The notes below the pieces were generated by a model. That model was given only the letters and a program-made list of their open reading frames with translations, was not told where the DNA came from and searched no databases. The position numbers and the translations under genes were made by a program. A stretch of DNA of 64,000 bases, taken from positions 707,308-771,307 of the forward strand of contig NZ_BMPZ01000002.1 of assembly GCF_014647855.1 (NCBI RefSeq), read 5' to 3'. This stretch comes from Shewanella gelidii (GTDB lineage Bacteria; Pseudomonadota; Gammaproteobacteria; Enterobacterales; Shewanellaceae). Shown here in pieces: positions 48,117-57,230 of the stretch. Every line of letters begins with the position of its first letter. Position 1 is the stretch's first letter.

Positions 48117-48632
48117 GTGCGAGCTTGGCTTTTATTATTTTTTATATTCACTCTGAGTTTTGGTGTGTGTGCAGCAAGTGATTATACCTTAGGTCCCGGT
48201 GATGAGATTGTTATTAAAGTGTATGGGCAAGATAACCTAGAACTCGAAACACAATTGACTGATAGTGGCACGGTAAATTACCCGTTTTTGGGAATGTTAC
48301 AACTTAAAGGTCTAACGATTAAACAGGTAGAAAATGTGGTCTATCAAGGACTCAAAGGTGACTACCTCGTTGAACCTAGTGTTTATGTTGGTATCGTTAG
48401 TTATCGACCCTTTTATATTCATGGTGAAGTAAAAAAACCAGGTGGATACCCATATCAGCCAGGTATGACAACGAATCAGGCAGTTGCTTTAGCTGGTGGA
48501 CTGACTGAAAGAGCGTCGACGGAAAAAATATTTATAACTCGTGAAGGTAGCAAAGATAAAGCGGAAACTGTGAGTTTAAATAGTCGAGTTAATGCTGGAG
48601 ACACCATCGTTATAGAGCAGAGGTTTTTTTAA
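48117..48632 (+). CDS. Polysaccharide export protein (Wza/GfcE family, short)
   Basis: This 171-aa periplasmic/outer-membrane exporter component has a signal peptide (residues 1-20). Its polysaccharide-export domain starts DYTLGPGDEIVIKVYGQDNLE, and an SLBB domain follows (YIHGEVKKPGGYPYQPGMTTNQAVALAGGLTERAS). The start is GTG, with AGGAG 6 nt upstream. It is much shorter than Wza and lacks the C-terminal barrel-forming helix and a clear lipobox, so the barrel protein just upstream may supply the pore. The stop overlaps the next start by one base (TAATG). Confidence 0.93.
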   Translation: MRAWLLLFFIFTLSFGVCAASDYTLGPGDEIVIKVYGQDNLELETQLTDSGTVNYPFLGMLQLKGLTIKQVENVVYQGLKGDYLVEPSVYVGIVSYRPFYIHGEVKKPGGYPYQPGMTTNQAVALAGGLTERASTEKIFITREGSKDKAETVSLNSRVNAGDTIVIEQRFF

Positions 48633-50815
48633 TGAGTTCTTTTACATTATCTAAGCCTTCAGAACATGACGATGAAATTGATTTAACACGTTTATTTAAA
48701 GCTATAAATCGCGTCAAATGGCGAATTTTAGGCTTATCTTTGTTGGTAACCACTTTAAGTATTTTTGCATCGTTAAGTATGCAACCTATATATCAATCAT
48801 CAGCAACGCTACTGATTGAAGCGCAGCAGGCTCGAGCAATCCAAATTGACGAAGTCTACGGCATAAACTCCGGTCAAGGAGAGTATTATTCAACGCAATT
48901 TGAAATTTTGAAATCTCGTTCAATTGCAGAGCGAGTTTATGATGATTTAAATTTAGCGAAGGTGTTTGAAGTAAAGCAAGAGCCTTCAATGTTAGCTAAG
49001 TTGCGCGCAATGTTATCCTTCTTGCCTCAGGAAATAGAGACTCGTACAGCTAGTGAGATTGCAAATATTAAACGAATCCAAATGCTGGATGTGTTTTCTA
49101 AAAATATAAAAATATCTCCAGTAAGTAATACACAACTTGTTCGAATAAGTTATCTAAGTCCTGACCCTAGACTCGCCGCTAAAGTGGCTAATGCTATTGG
49201 TGAAGCATATATCAACAGTCAATTAGAAGCGAAAGTCGGAATAACCCAAAAAGCGAATTCATGGCTCGGTGGTCGGTTGGGTGAGTTGCGGCATCGCCTA
49301 GACGCTTCGGAGCTCAAGTTAGAACAGTATAGGCATCAACATGGGTTGGTTGATTTAAAGGGGGTGACCTCTTTAGATGCGCAAGAGCTTGAGAGACTGA
49401 GTGATGAGATTACTGTCGCTCGTTCTCGATTTAATCAAGCTGAAAGTTTTATGCAAGTTGTACGCAAATACGGGGCATCAAATATTTCTCGGCTTGAAAG
49501 TCTTCCAGAAGTCACCTCTCATGCCTCCGTTCAAAATGTAAAAAAGGAAGCTATTCTTGTTGAACGAAAGGTTTCTGAGCTAAGTAAAGTATATGGTCCC
49601 AAACATCCTAAAATGATTGCTGCTCAAGCTGAGTTAGCCTCTGTAAAAGAGAGTTTAAGGTTACAAATCGGTCGCTTAGTGCAGGGGATTGAGGATGAGG
49701 CACAAACAGCCAAACAAAATCTTTTAGGTTTAGAACGTCAATTTGGTCAAGCAAAAAGTCAATTCCAGAGCTTAAGCTCGGTAGAAACGAATTACCGTCG
49801 ATTAACTCGAGAAGTTGAAACGAATCGACAACTGTTCGAAAGCTTCCTTTCACGTCAGAAAGAAACCGAGGTTACTGGAGATTTTGATTCCCCTGTGGCT
49901 CGGTTTACTGATCGCGCAGTACTTCCCACATCTCCAGTTAAACCCAAAAAGAGCCTCATTGCGGTATTAGCTTTTATCGCGAGTTTAGGCGTTGGAGTTA
50001 TGTTAGCCATCGTGCTTGATGTTTTTAATGACACAGTTAAATCACTAGAAGATGTTGAACTCATTTTGTCGCAGCGGGCGCTAGGCTATTTACCCAAATC
50101 TGAAAAACGAACGACTGAGGAACAACGGAGTTTCGCTTTTTTTGATAATGAGCAGAAATTGCACGCAGAGGCAGTTAGGTCGATTCGAACTTCTTTATCG
50201 CTACTCTCAATAGATAAGCCATTACAGGTCATCGAAGTAACCTCGTCATATCCTGGAGAGGGTAAAACCTCGGTGTCAATGAATTTGGGTTTTGCCTTTT
50301 CAGGTCTTGAAAGAGTACTGATTATCGATGCTGACATGCGTAAGCCAATGATTGGTAAACGTTTTGATTTACCTCCTTATCAAGCAGGCTTAGCAAATTA
50401 CCTCTCAGGAACAGACGCATTGGATGATTGCATTGTGTGTGATGTGAGGGACAAAGTGGATGTAATGCCAGCGGGAGCTATTCCTTTAAACCCTTTGGAA
50501 CTATTAGCATCGCCTCGGTTTGAACCAATGCTTGCGCAGTTAAAACAAACCTATAACAAAATTATAGTCGATACCCCACCAGTGCAAGCGGTGAGTGATC
50601 CACTCGTCTTGTTAAAATATACGGATGCTGTTGTTTTGACAGTTAAGGCAGAGCAAATACGTTCCGGAGCGATTAAGCAAACAATTGGACAAATTAATCA
50701 GGCTCAAGGAAGTATATCTGGTGTAGTTTTAAATCACTTTGACGTTAAAAATGCAAATAGCTATTACGGGCAATATGGATATTACCAAGCTTATGATGCC
50801 GAAGAGCCTGCCTAA
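48632..50815 (+). CDS. Wzc-like polysaccharide co-polymerase and tyrosine autokinase
   Basis: This 727-aa inner-membrane BY-kinase controls polymer length and export. The Wzz domain starts EIDLTRLFKAINRVKWRI with TM1 (about 33-53). A long coiled-coil periplasmic arm includes LSKVYGPKHPKMIAAQAEL. TM2 (about 445-465) follows the PxxP motif PTSPVKPKKS. The kinase has Walker A PGEGKTS, Walker A' IIDADMRKP and Walker B IIVDTPP. The tail ends in a tyrosine cluster (SYYGQYGYYQAY), the usual autophosphorylation site. It overlaps both neighbours by one base, and the cognate phosphatase gene follows directly. Confidence 0.95.
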   Translation: MSSFTLSKPSEHDDEIDLTRLFKAINRVKWRILGLSLLVTTLSIFASLSMQPIYQSSATLLIEAQQARAIQIDEVYGINSGQGEYYSTQFEILKSRSIAERVYDDLNLAKVFEVKQEPSMLAKLRAMLSFLPQEIETRTASEIANIKRIQMLDVFSKNIKISPVSNTQLVRISYLSPDPRLAAKVANAIGEAYINSQLEAKVGITQKANSWLGGRLGELRHRLDASELKLEQYRHQHGLVDLKGVTSLDAQELERLSDEITVARSRFNQAESFMQVVRKYGASNISRLESLPEVTSHASVQNVKKEAILVERKVSELSKVYGPKHPKMIAAQAELASVKESLRLQIGRLVQGIEDEAQTAKQNLLGLERQFGQAKSQFQSLSSVETNYRRLTREVETNRQLFESFLSRQKETEVTGDFDSPVARFTDRAVLPTSPVKPKKSLIAVLAFIASLGVGVMLAIVLDVFNDTVKSLEDVELILSQRALGYLPKSEKRTTEEQRSFAFFDNEQKLHAEAVRSIRTSLSLLSIDKPLQVIEVTSSYPGEGKTSVSMNLGFAFSGLERVLIIDADMRKPMIGKRFDLPPYQAGLANYLSGTDALDDCIVCDVRDKVDVMPAGAIPLNPLELLASPRFEPMLAQLKQTYNKIIVDTPPVQAVSDPLVLLKYTDAVVLTVKAEQIRSGAIKQTIGQINQAQGSISGVVLNHFDVKNANSYYGQYGYYQAYDAEEPA

Positions 50816-51540
50816 TGATTGACATGCACTGTCATATTCTACCTGGCATAGATGACGGTGCAAAGGATATGGCTGAATCCTTGTCTCTTGTGCAACTTGC
50901 GGTGGAGCAGGGGGTTAAGCGAATCGTCGCAACGCCGCACATTCAGCTGGGGCGATATGATAATACGTTAGGGATTATCGAAGCCAAATTGTTTCAACTT
51001 CGAACAGCTTTGAGTTATCTAAATCTTGATGTAGAGGTTAGTGCTGGAGCCGAAATTAGGATCTGCCCCGAGATTATGCTTTTAGTTCAGCAAAACCAGT
51101 TACCTTTTATCGGTTCATATGAAGGGGACAATGTAATGCTTATGGAACTACCCCATAGTCATGTTCCTCCAGGTACAGATAAGTTAATCAATTGGCTGAT
51201 GAAAAATGGGGTTCGCCCCATGATTGCACACCCTGAGAGGAATCGAGAGTTTCAAGCTAACCCCAAGAAAATTGAACCTTTTATTCGGCAAGGCTGCTTG
51301 TTTCAGTTAACGGCTTCCGTATTAACTGGTGATATGGGAGATACTTCGCTCTCGTTAGCCAAAAAATGGTTATTGAATGATGTGTTTACAATCATTGCAA
51401 CAGATAGTCATTCGGTTAAAAGAAGGCCTCCAAGGTTATTAGGTGCATTTCAAGAAGCATCTCGATTGCTTGGTGAGGAGAAAGCAATCGACTTGGTTTC
51501 TCATACCCCGCGACTAATTTCAGAAGTAAAGTTTAATTAG
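50815..51540 (+). CDS. PHP-type tyrosine phosphatase (CpsB/YwqE family)
   Basis: This 241-aa metal-dependent phosphatase is expected to dephosphorylate the tyrosine tail of the preceding kinase. Metal ligands are seen in MIDMHCHILPGIDDG, ATPHIQ, IAHPERNRE and ATDSHSVKRRPP. The family is best known from Gram-positive capsule loci, but marine gammaproteobacterial EPS operons also carry it. The start overlaps the kinase stop (TAATG), and the next gene starts 3 bp after its end. Confidence 0.92.
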   Translation: MIDMHCHILPGIDDGAKDMAESLSLVQLAVEQGVKRIVATPHIQLGRYDNTLGIIEAKLFQLRTALSYLNLDVEVSAGAEIRICPEIMLLVQQNQLPFIGSYEGDNVMLMELPHSHVPPGTDKLINWLMKNGVRPMIAHPERNREFQANPKKIEPFIRQGCLFQLTASVLTGDMGDTSLSLAKKWLLNDVFTIIATDSHSVKRRPPRLLGAFQEASRLLGEEKAIDLVSHTPRLISEVKFN

Positions 51541-51543
51541 CCT

Positions 51544-52290
51544 ATGAAATGGAATTTACACCAAGTGTCCGCAATCATTTTAGCCCTGACTGTTTTGGCG
51601 CTTGTTCCAACGATAGTTGATACTGGGCTAGCTAGCGCGTATCACTTTAAATCTCGGTTTTATATCGATAAATGGGTGTCTGAAAAAACAATAAATAAAG
51701 AACAGTTTGAAGATGCACATTTCGCTGCGACAAACGCCAATAGGCTTGATACTCGAAATCCGCATTATCAGTTAACACTCGTAAAAATTTTGGAGTGGGG
51801 GGCATATTCTCAGATAATGCCTATGGATATTCAAACTGCAAATGAGCTATATCAAACAGCAATAGAGTCGAGGCGTTTTTGGCCAAATGCTTATGCTGAT
51901 TATGCATACAATTTAGCTTTTTATCAGGAAGATATTGAACGAGCTTGGCCGTACCTTATGCAAGGGCTTCGCTATGGGGGAAATTCGCCAGAGGTTTTGC
52001 GTCAAGCAATGGCTGTTGGTTTTTTTTCATGGAACCGTCTGACATTTCAGCAAAAAGCTAAAATTCTAATGATTACTGAAAAGGCTTTTTTATCAGTTAG
52101 CTCACTGAGAACCAGTTTGTTCCAATTAGCGGGCCAATATCAATTAAAAAGTGTGGTTTGCACCTTTCTTTTACAGCGTTCCGTTAACTTTTCTGCAAAC
52201 GAAAGAGAGCAATTGGCTCTCTCCATGTGCAAGCAAGACCCAAACCAGAATGCTACTCGTTTAGCTCAAGCTCAAGGGAGCATCGTGTGA
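51544..52290 (+). CDS. EPS-operon membrane-anchored helical protein (VpsP-like)
   Basis: This 248-aa protein has an N-terminal membrane helix (residues 8-28) and a helical, TPR-like remainder with NANRLDTRNPHYQLTLVKILEWGA and FWPNAYADYAYNLAFYQEDIERAW. Position between the PHP phosphatase and the Wzy/ligase fits the proteins called VpsP in Vibrio-type EPS loci. The name is tentative and no biochemical function is known. Its TGA overlaps the GTG of the next gene (GTGA). Confidence 0.7.
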   Translation: MKWNLHQVSAIILALTVLALVPTIVDTGLASAYHFKSRFYIDKWVSEKTINKEQFEDAHFAATNANRLDTRNPHYQLTLVKILEWGAYSQIMPMDIQTANELYQTAIESRRFWPNAYADYAYNLAFYQEDIERAWPYLMQGLRYGGNSPEVLRQAMAVGFFSWNRLTFQQKAKILMITEKAFLSVSSLRTSLFQLAGQYQLKSVVCTFLLQRSVNFSANEREQLALSMCKQDPNQNATRLAQAQGSIV

Positions 52291-53663
52291 GCAGCTTCTC
52301 TTATATTGGTAAAAATGACAGGCGAGACAAAAAACAAGTTATTAATCGACTGGTTGAGCGATTCATTCTTGCTTTGCTTTTTGTGACGATTGTGTTGATG
52401 CCAATTCCGTTAGGTAGTAACCGAGCGTGGGCTTGGTCGCTTTTAGAACTTGTAATCGTGTTAGGAACTACACTTCATTGCATACTTAGCTTTAAAAATG
52501 GAAGGCCGTTGGTTCGAGAGTCTTGGCATTGGCAGCTAATTATTCCTTTAAGCCTATTTTGTAGCTACATCGCTCTGCAATATTTTGGGCTCAGCAGCCA
52601 TATCGCCAGTATGGATCCATACCAGACATGGGTGTTGTTGTTGAAAAGCTTGAGTTTCACTTGTTTCGTGCTGTTGGTATGTAGCTATTGCACATCAGCT
52701 AAAAGGCTTAGATTATTTCTTACTGTGATTATTGTTTCTGGTTGTTTGCAGGCATTTTATGGCACCTTATTGAACCTTTTACAGTTTGAGTTATCGCCAA
52801 TCTGGCAAGTTGCCGAAGGTGGGCGGGCAAGAGGATCGTTTGTTTATCCGAACCACTTTGCAAACTTCCTAGCATTGTGTCTAAGTCTTGCTGTTGGCTG
52901 GTTACTTTCAGAAATGAGTACTCAAAAGCGTCACCATAGTATTCGGGGGACTTTGCTTGCTTCGGTGAAGATGTTGCTCAGTCGTAAACTCATTTTACGT
53001 CTCGCTGTTATTATTATGATTATTGGCCTAATTCTTAGTCGCTCTCGTATGGGGAATGCTGGACTCTTCACTGCTCTGGGCGCCGTCGCGCTTCTGGCTT
53101 TGGTGATTTACCGTAATCCACCGCGATTACTGAAGCCTCTTGTCATCAGTATTTTTATTCTGGATATGATTATTGTTGGTTCAATGTTTGGTCTTGAAAA
53201 GGTCAAACAAAGAATCGAAGACACAAGTTTTGCCGCAGAGATCCGTGATGAAGTGGCCATGGATAGTTTGCCCATCATCGAGCAACATTGGTTATTTGGT
53301 ACAGGTGGCGGCAGTTTTTATGGTGTGTTTCCAAATTATCAACCCAACATTTATTCGGGATTTTTCGATCATGCCCATAATGATTATATTCAATTCGCAG
53401 TTGAGTTTGGTGTAATTGTTACGGTTTTACTTGGTATGTGGGTGCTGTATGCATTGTTTCTTGCCTGTCGAAGTATGATGGTTCGTCAGGACAAATTGTA
53501 TCGAGGGGTCGCCTTTGGGTGTGCAATGGCGATTGTGCATATGCTGATCCATAGTACCGTGGACTTCAATTTACAGTCACCATCCAACACTTTATTATTT
53601 TTGACGATTATTTGTATGTGTTACCTGGTGCGCTATCTACCTTCTGAAGCGAAAAGTCGGTAA
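52287..53663 (+). CDS. Wzy/O-antigen-ligase-family membrane protein
   Basis: This 458-aa inner-membrane protein has about ten to twelve helices and would polymerise or ligate polysaccharide on the periplasmic side. The Wzy_C/WaaL region shows LSRSRMGNAGLFTALGAV, a large periplasmic loop and HNDYIQFAVEFG. GTG 52287 is chosen: AAGGGAG lies 6 nt upstream, it gives the GTGA overlap with the previous stop, and a frame reading back to 52227 would overlap that gene further with non-membrane sequence. It is the last gene of the operon, 47 bp before a strong terminator. Confidence 0.92.
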   Translation: MSSFSYIGKNDRRDKKQVINRLVERFILALLFVTIVLMPIPLGSNRAWAWSLLELVIVLGTTLHCILSFKNGRPLVRESWHWQLIIPLSLFCSYIALQYFGLSSHIASMDPYQTWVLLLKSLSFTCFVLLVCSYCTSAKRLRLFLTVIIVSGCLQAFYGTLLNLLQFELSPIWQVAEGGRARGSFVYPNHFANFLALCLSLAVGWLLSEMSTQKRHHSIRGTLLASVKMLLSRKLILRLAVIIMIIGLILSRSRMGNAGLFTALGAVALLALVIYRNPPRLLKPLVISIFILDMIIVGSMFGLEKVKQRIEDTSFAAEIRDEVAMDSLPIIEQHWLFGTGGGSFYGVFPNYQPNIYSGFFDHAHNDYIQFAVEFGVIVTVLLGMWVLYALFLACRSMMVRQDKLYRGVAFGCAMAIVHMLIHSTVDFNLQSPSNTLLFLTIICMCYLVRYLPSEAKSR

Positions 53664-53709
53664 TGCGTTACTAGGAATCGTTTTATGTGGTGAATGTGAG
53701 TCTTTATAT

Positions 53710-53738
53710 ACAGCCCCTTCGGGGCTGTTTTTCGTTTT
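53710..53738 (+). terminator. Terminator of the exopolysaccharide operon
   Basis: The stem ACAGCCCC (53710-53717) / GGGGCTGT (53721-53728) is closed by a TTC loop and followed by TTTTCGTTTT. It is one of the strongest terminators in the window. Confidence 0.92.
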
Positions 53739-53872
53739 ACTGCTTATGTTTGGCCGATTTGGTCTGGTATGAAAATAGATAAATCAGTATGCTAACACGC
53801 TTATTTTGTATGGAATTTGCTTGCGTGTGTCTCAGTAATGTAAAGACGCAACAGCGTTGTATGGAGTGGTTT

Positions 53873-55447
53873 ATGGTCAGGCTTTGCACGGTGTTCATCG
53901 TTTTTTTATCGATGTTTTTACTCCCCATTACTCATGCGACACCGAGAGATAGTGGTGCGCAAGTCTCAGAGATATCAAATCAAGCTGCGCAACATACAAG
54001 CTCCGTTTATCATCAGGCAGCAATAGATTCGCTAGCCGAACTTGTCACTTATAAAACGGTGGCAAAGCCGGGGCTGACACCAACGACTAATCCAGAGTTT
54101 ATTGGTTTTAAACAAGCATTAGCGCGTTTGAGCCAAGCTTTCGGTTTGGATTATAGTGACCACGGTTACGTGGTTTTAATTGGTTTAGGGCGTCAGCAAG
54201 ACAAGGTTGGCGTGATTACCCACGGTGATGTTCAACCCGCTGATGCAGAACAGTGGCAGCATGACCCATACACACTTGATCAACACTCTGTTCCAGGGCG
54301 TTTAATTGCTCGTGGTACCGAAGATGATAAAGGTGCAATTGTGACGGCTTTATATGCCATGAAATCCATCAAAGAGCTTGGCATTGAGTTAGATAAGCGA
54401 ATTGAACTGATGGTGTATATGGCGGAAGAGAGCAATTGGGATCCATTACGTGAATTTTTAAAAACGTTCACTCCTGCAGATATCAATATCACGATTGATG
54501 CGAAATATCCTGTCGTTACTGCGGAAAAGGGTTGGAGTAAAATTGCGTTTCAAATTCCGAATGTACTCAATTCTGCTCAATCAATAACCAATCAAAAAAC
54601 CAATCAAAAAACCGACTCACAGCCTTTACTCACTTACTTTGGCGGTGGATATATTAGCAGCCAAGTCCCGCAGCAAGCGAAGGCCATTGTTCTTGGCGCA
54701 AATCAACAGATGATTTCGAAGTTAAAAGCGGCTGCTAAGACGCAGAATCAAATGCGTTATCGATTTGAAGCATCAAATAACAAAGTAACCATCTTCGCTG
54801 AGGGTAAAGCAACACACTCTTCAACCCCGCAGAATGGCGTGAATGCTTTAACGCACTTGGCGCAAGTGTTGTCAGAGTTTTCATGGCCGAAAAGTCAGGC
54901 CTCGTTAACGGTCGCGTTTGTAAATGACATGATAGGACTCGGCCTGTATGCCGAAAAATTTGGTGACATCGCCTATGCAGATAGCTTTATGGGCAAAATG
55001 ACTTTAGCGCCGACAATCATTGAACAAACCGATACCGCCAGTAAAGTGAATATTAATCTTCGCCGACCAAGGGGAAAGTCTGCCGAATTGCTTGATGAGC
55101 AAACAATGAAAGCATTAGTGCAGTGGCAAAATGCCCGACAAGTTAAACTGCAGTCTATTGAAACCTATTGGGGGCAACCGTTAGTGGTTGAAGATGCTCC
55201 TCATTTATCGACACTTCTTAACGTATTTGAGCAGTACACCGGAATCTCAGATCCTCAACCTGTTTCAATTGGTGGTTCGACGAACAGTAAACTGTTTCCG
55301 AATGCGTTGAGCTTTGGCCCTGCGATGCCGGGTGTCGAATACACTGGGCATACTGAAAACGAGTTTATTACCGTAGAACAACTGCGACTGAATTTGAAAA
55401 TGTATGCCGCAGTGTTAGTCGAGCTTGCGGGCAAGCCGAAGCGTTAA
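53873..55447 (+). CDS. Secreted M20-family dipeptidase
   Basis: This 524-aa zinc peptidase has a signal peptide (MVRLCTVFIVFLSMFLLPITHA). Metal-site motifs are ITHGDVQPADAEQW (His/Asp), GTEDDKGAIV, MAEESNWD (catalytic Glu pair) and the late IGGSTNSKLFP and HTENEF. It resembles PepV/Sapep-type dipeptidases. ATG 53873 has GGAG about 7 nt upstream and puts the leader at the N-terminus; in-frame starts at 53861 and 53789 are possible. Residues SITNQKTNQKTDS contain a perfect 12-bp tandem duplication (54587-54610). It is monocistronic. Confidence 0.9.
   Translation: MVRLCTVFIVFLSMFLLPITHATPRDSGAQVSEISNQAAQHTSSVYHQAAIDSLAELVTYKTVAKPGLTPTTNPEFIGFKQALARLSQAFGLDYSDHGYVVLIGLGRQQDKVGVITHGDVQPADAEQWQHDPYTLDQHSVPGRLIARGTEDDKGAIVTALYAMKSIKELGIELDKRIELMVYMAEESNWDPLREFLKTFTPADINITIDAKYPVVTAEKGWSKIAFQIPNVLNSAQSITNQKTNQKTDSQPLLTYFGGGYISSQVPQQAKAIVLGANQQMISKLKAAAKTQNQMRYRFEASNNKVTIFAEGKATHSSTPQNGVNALTHLAQVLSEFSWPKSQASLTVAFVNDMIGLGLYAEKFGDIAYADSFMGKMTLAPTIIEQTDTASKVNINLRRPRGKSAELLDEQTMKALVQWQNARQVKLQSIETYWGQPLVVEDAPHLSTLLNVFEQYTGISDPQPVSIGGSTNSKLFPNALSFGPAMPGVEYTGHTENEFITVEQLRLNLKMYAAVLVELAGKPKR
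54587..54610 (+). repeat. 12-bp tandem duplication inside the dipeptidase gene
   Basis: Two perfect copies of ACCAATCAAAAA keep the frame and encode TNQK twice in what is probably a surface loop. Copy number may vary between strains. Confidence 0.7.
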
Positions 55448-55744
55448 AGCGATCCATACTGCCGTATTGATGGTGGCTTACATGGGTTAGATTTAACAGT
55501 GTTTGACGAGGCTGAGTTTATTTGGCGCATTATGATTGATGGCCCAGTCAGTCACCACATTCGCGAAGATGACTCGTGTTAAAATTATTAATGTTTAGAT
55601 GAGTTATAGGAAGCAGGCGAATATTAAAGCCTCGGCTAAAGATTTAACGCTTTGAATGAAAACTCCTATTTTTCAGCGTTAGCCTTTTCATCACCCATTG
55701 GTATGAATGGCTTGTGCTCGTTATTTTCATTATGAGCCAAGTGG

Positions 55745-57226
55745 TTACCAAGTGAGATGCCAACCAATTTGCTTAAGCTGTAGTTGCTCCTCTTCTAAAT
55801 CGGCAATAAGTAATTCATCGTCGAGCTGAGCGTCGTCAAAAATCAACTGAATCGAATTATTCTTTTGTTTGAGCTGTGGTAATGCAATATGGTGGCGTCG
55901 TCCGAGATGCAATAATACTGAAAGTCGCAAACAAATAAGTAATGGCCAAATCTGTTGCTCTTCAATAAATTGAACTAGAGGTACTTCGCAGTCATAGAGC
56001 TTTTTACGGTGCCAGCGCACTAAAAATGCTAAAAATTGCTGCTCTTCTAGGTTAAATCCCGCCAAGTTAATATTCGATAGAATGTATTCGCCATGTTTGT
56101 GAATACTGCGATAGTTTATTTGCAAACCAATTTCATGAATTGCAGCAGCATAGCTCAACCAGCTTTTGTGCTCTGGGTGTTTGGCTTCAAAACAATGGTA
56201 CAAATAGCCTGCACTTGCACGAATATGCTCACTATGAAGCTGATCCAGCTGATAGCTTATTTGCAGATGGTTAATACTGTGGAGTTGGATATCATGGTGG
56301 CGCTCTTTGTCTGCCATTTCATTCAACACACCTTCACGAAGTGCTGAATCGCAAAAGCTCATGCTTTTAATTTCTAACTGCTTGAAACATGCGATGAGAA
56401 TGGCAAGTCCAGAAGGTAATACCTTGCGTCGAAGAGCGGCAAGATCTTCGTAAGGTAAGGCGTCGACATGTTGATGATCAATCAAGACATCGGCAAACTG
56501 GTTCAACTGATCTAACGTAATGCTTTGAGTTAAATCCCCTTGATGGATCAAACTTGTAATGGCTTTAACCGTCCCTGAACAGCCGAGAGCGCCTTTGAAA
56601 TCAAGGCTAAGATAGCGCTTTTGTAGTACTTCTAACTGTTGTTCAGCGGCGAGAACTGCTTTTTTCATTCGTTTGGAAGTAATACTTCCATCTGGAAAGT
56701 AGCGTGATTGATAACTCACACAACCCATAGATAGACTTTCCATGGCAAAGGGCTTATGACCTTGGCCGACAATGAGTTCAGTACTACCACCGCCAATATC
56801 TATGACCAAACTGGGTAGGGTGATTTGCCGACTTTGACTAACACCGGCATAAATTAAACGGGCTTCTTCTTTCCCTGAAATGATTTCAATTGGATAATCA
56901 AGAACAGCTCTGGCTTGCTTGATGAAAAGCTTACGGTTCGGGGCTTGCCGCAGTGCAAAGGTTGCTACAATTCGAATATCATCAAAACGCATTTCAGAGA
57001 GTCGTTGACTATATTGCTTGAGACATTCAATTCCGCGGTCGATGGCTTTGGTGCATAAATTCCCTTGCTCATCTTGGTTTTCAGCCAACTGTACTCGTTG
57101 TTTAACTTTGTACATTGGCTGAATGTTACCGTTTACTTCACGGGCAATCCCTAAATGAAAGCTGTTTGAGCCTAAATCAATAGCGACGAGGAGCCGGCCA
57201 TTTGCTACTTCTAGGGGATTTGCCAT
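55745..57226 (-). CDS. ppx: Exopolyphosphatase
   Basis: This 493-aa cytoplasmic enzyme of the Ppx/GppA family removes terminal phosphate from polyphosphate. It has the ASKHA signatures VAIDLGSNSFHLGIAR, SGKEEARLIYAGV and LVIDIGGGSTELIVG, then the C-terminal HD-like helical domain (ASAGYLYHCFEAKHPEHKSWLSYAAAIHEIG). The length suits Ppx, and its position 4 bp after ppk makes Ppx more likely than GppA. It is probably co-transcribed with ppk. Confidence 0.93.
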   Translation of the reverse strand: MANPLEVANGRLLVAIDLGSNSFHLGIAREVNGNIQPMYKVKQRVQLAENQDEQGNLCTKAIDRGIECLKQYSQRLSEMRFDDIRIVATFALRQAPNRKLFIKQARAVLDYPIEIISGKEEARLIYAGVSQSRQITLPSLVIDIGGGSTELIVGQGHKPFAMESLSMGCVSYQSRYFPDGSITSKRMKKAVLAAEQQLEVLQKRYLSLDFKGALGCSGTVKAITSLIHQGDLTQSITLDQLNQFADVLIDHQHVDALPYEDLAALRRKVLPSGLAILIACFKQLEIKSMSFCDSALREGVLNEMADKERHHDIQLHSINHLQISYQLDQLHSEHIRASAGYLYHCFEAKHPEHKSWLSYAAAIHEIGLQINYRSIHKHGEYILSNINLAGFNLEEQQFLAFLVRWHRKKLYDCEVPLVQFIEEQQIWPLLICLRLSVLLHLGRRHHIALPQLKQKNNSIQLIFDDAQLDDELLIADLEEEQLQLKQIGWHLTW

Positions 57227-57230
57227 TCAA

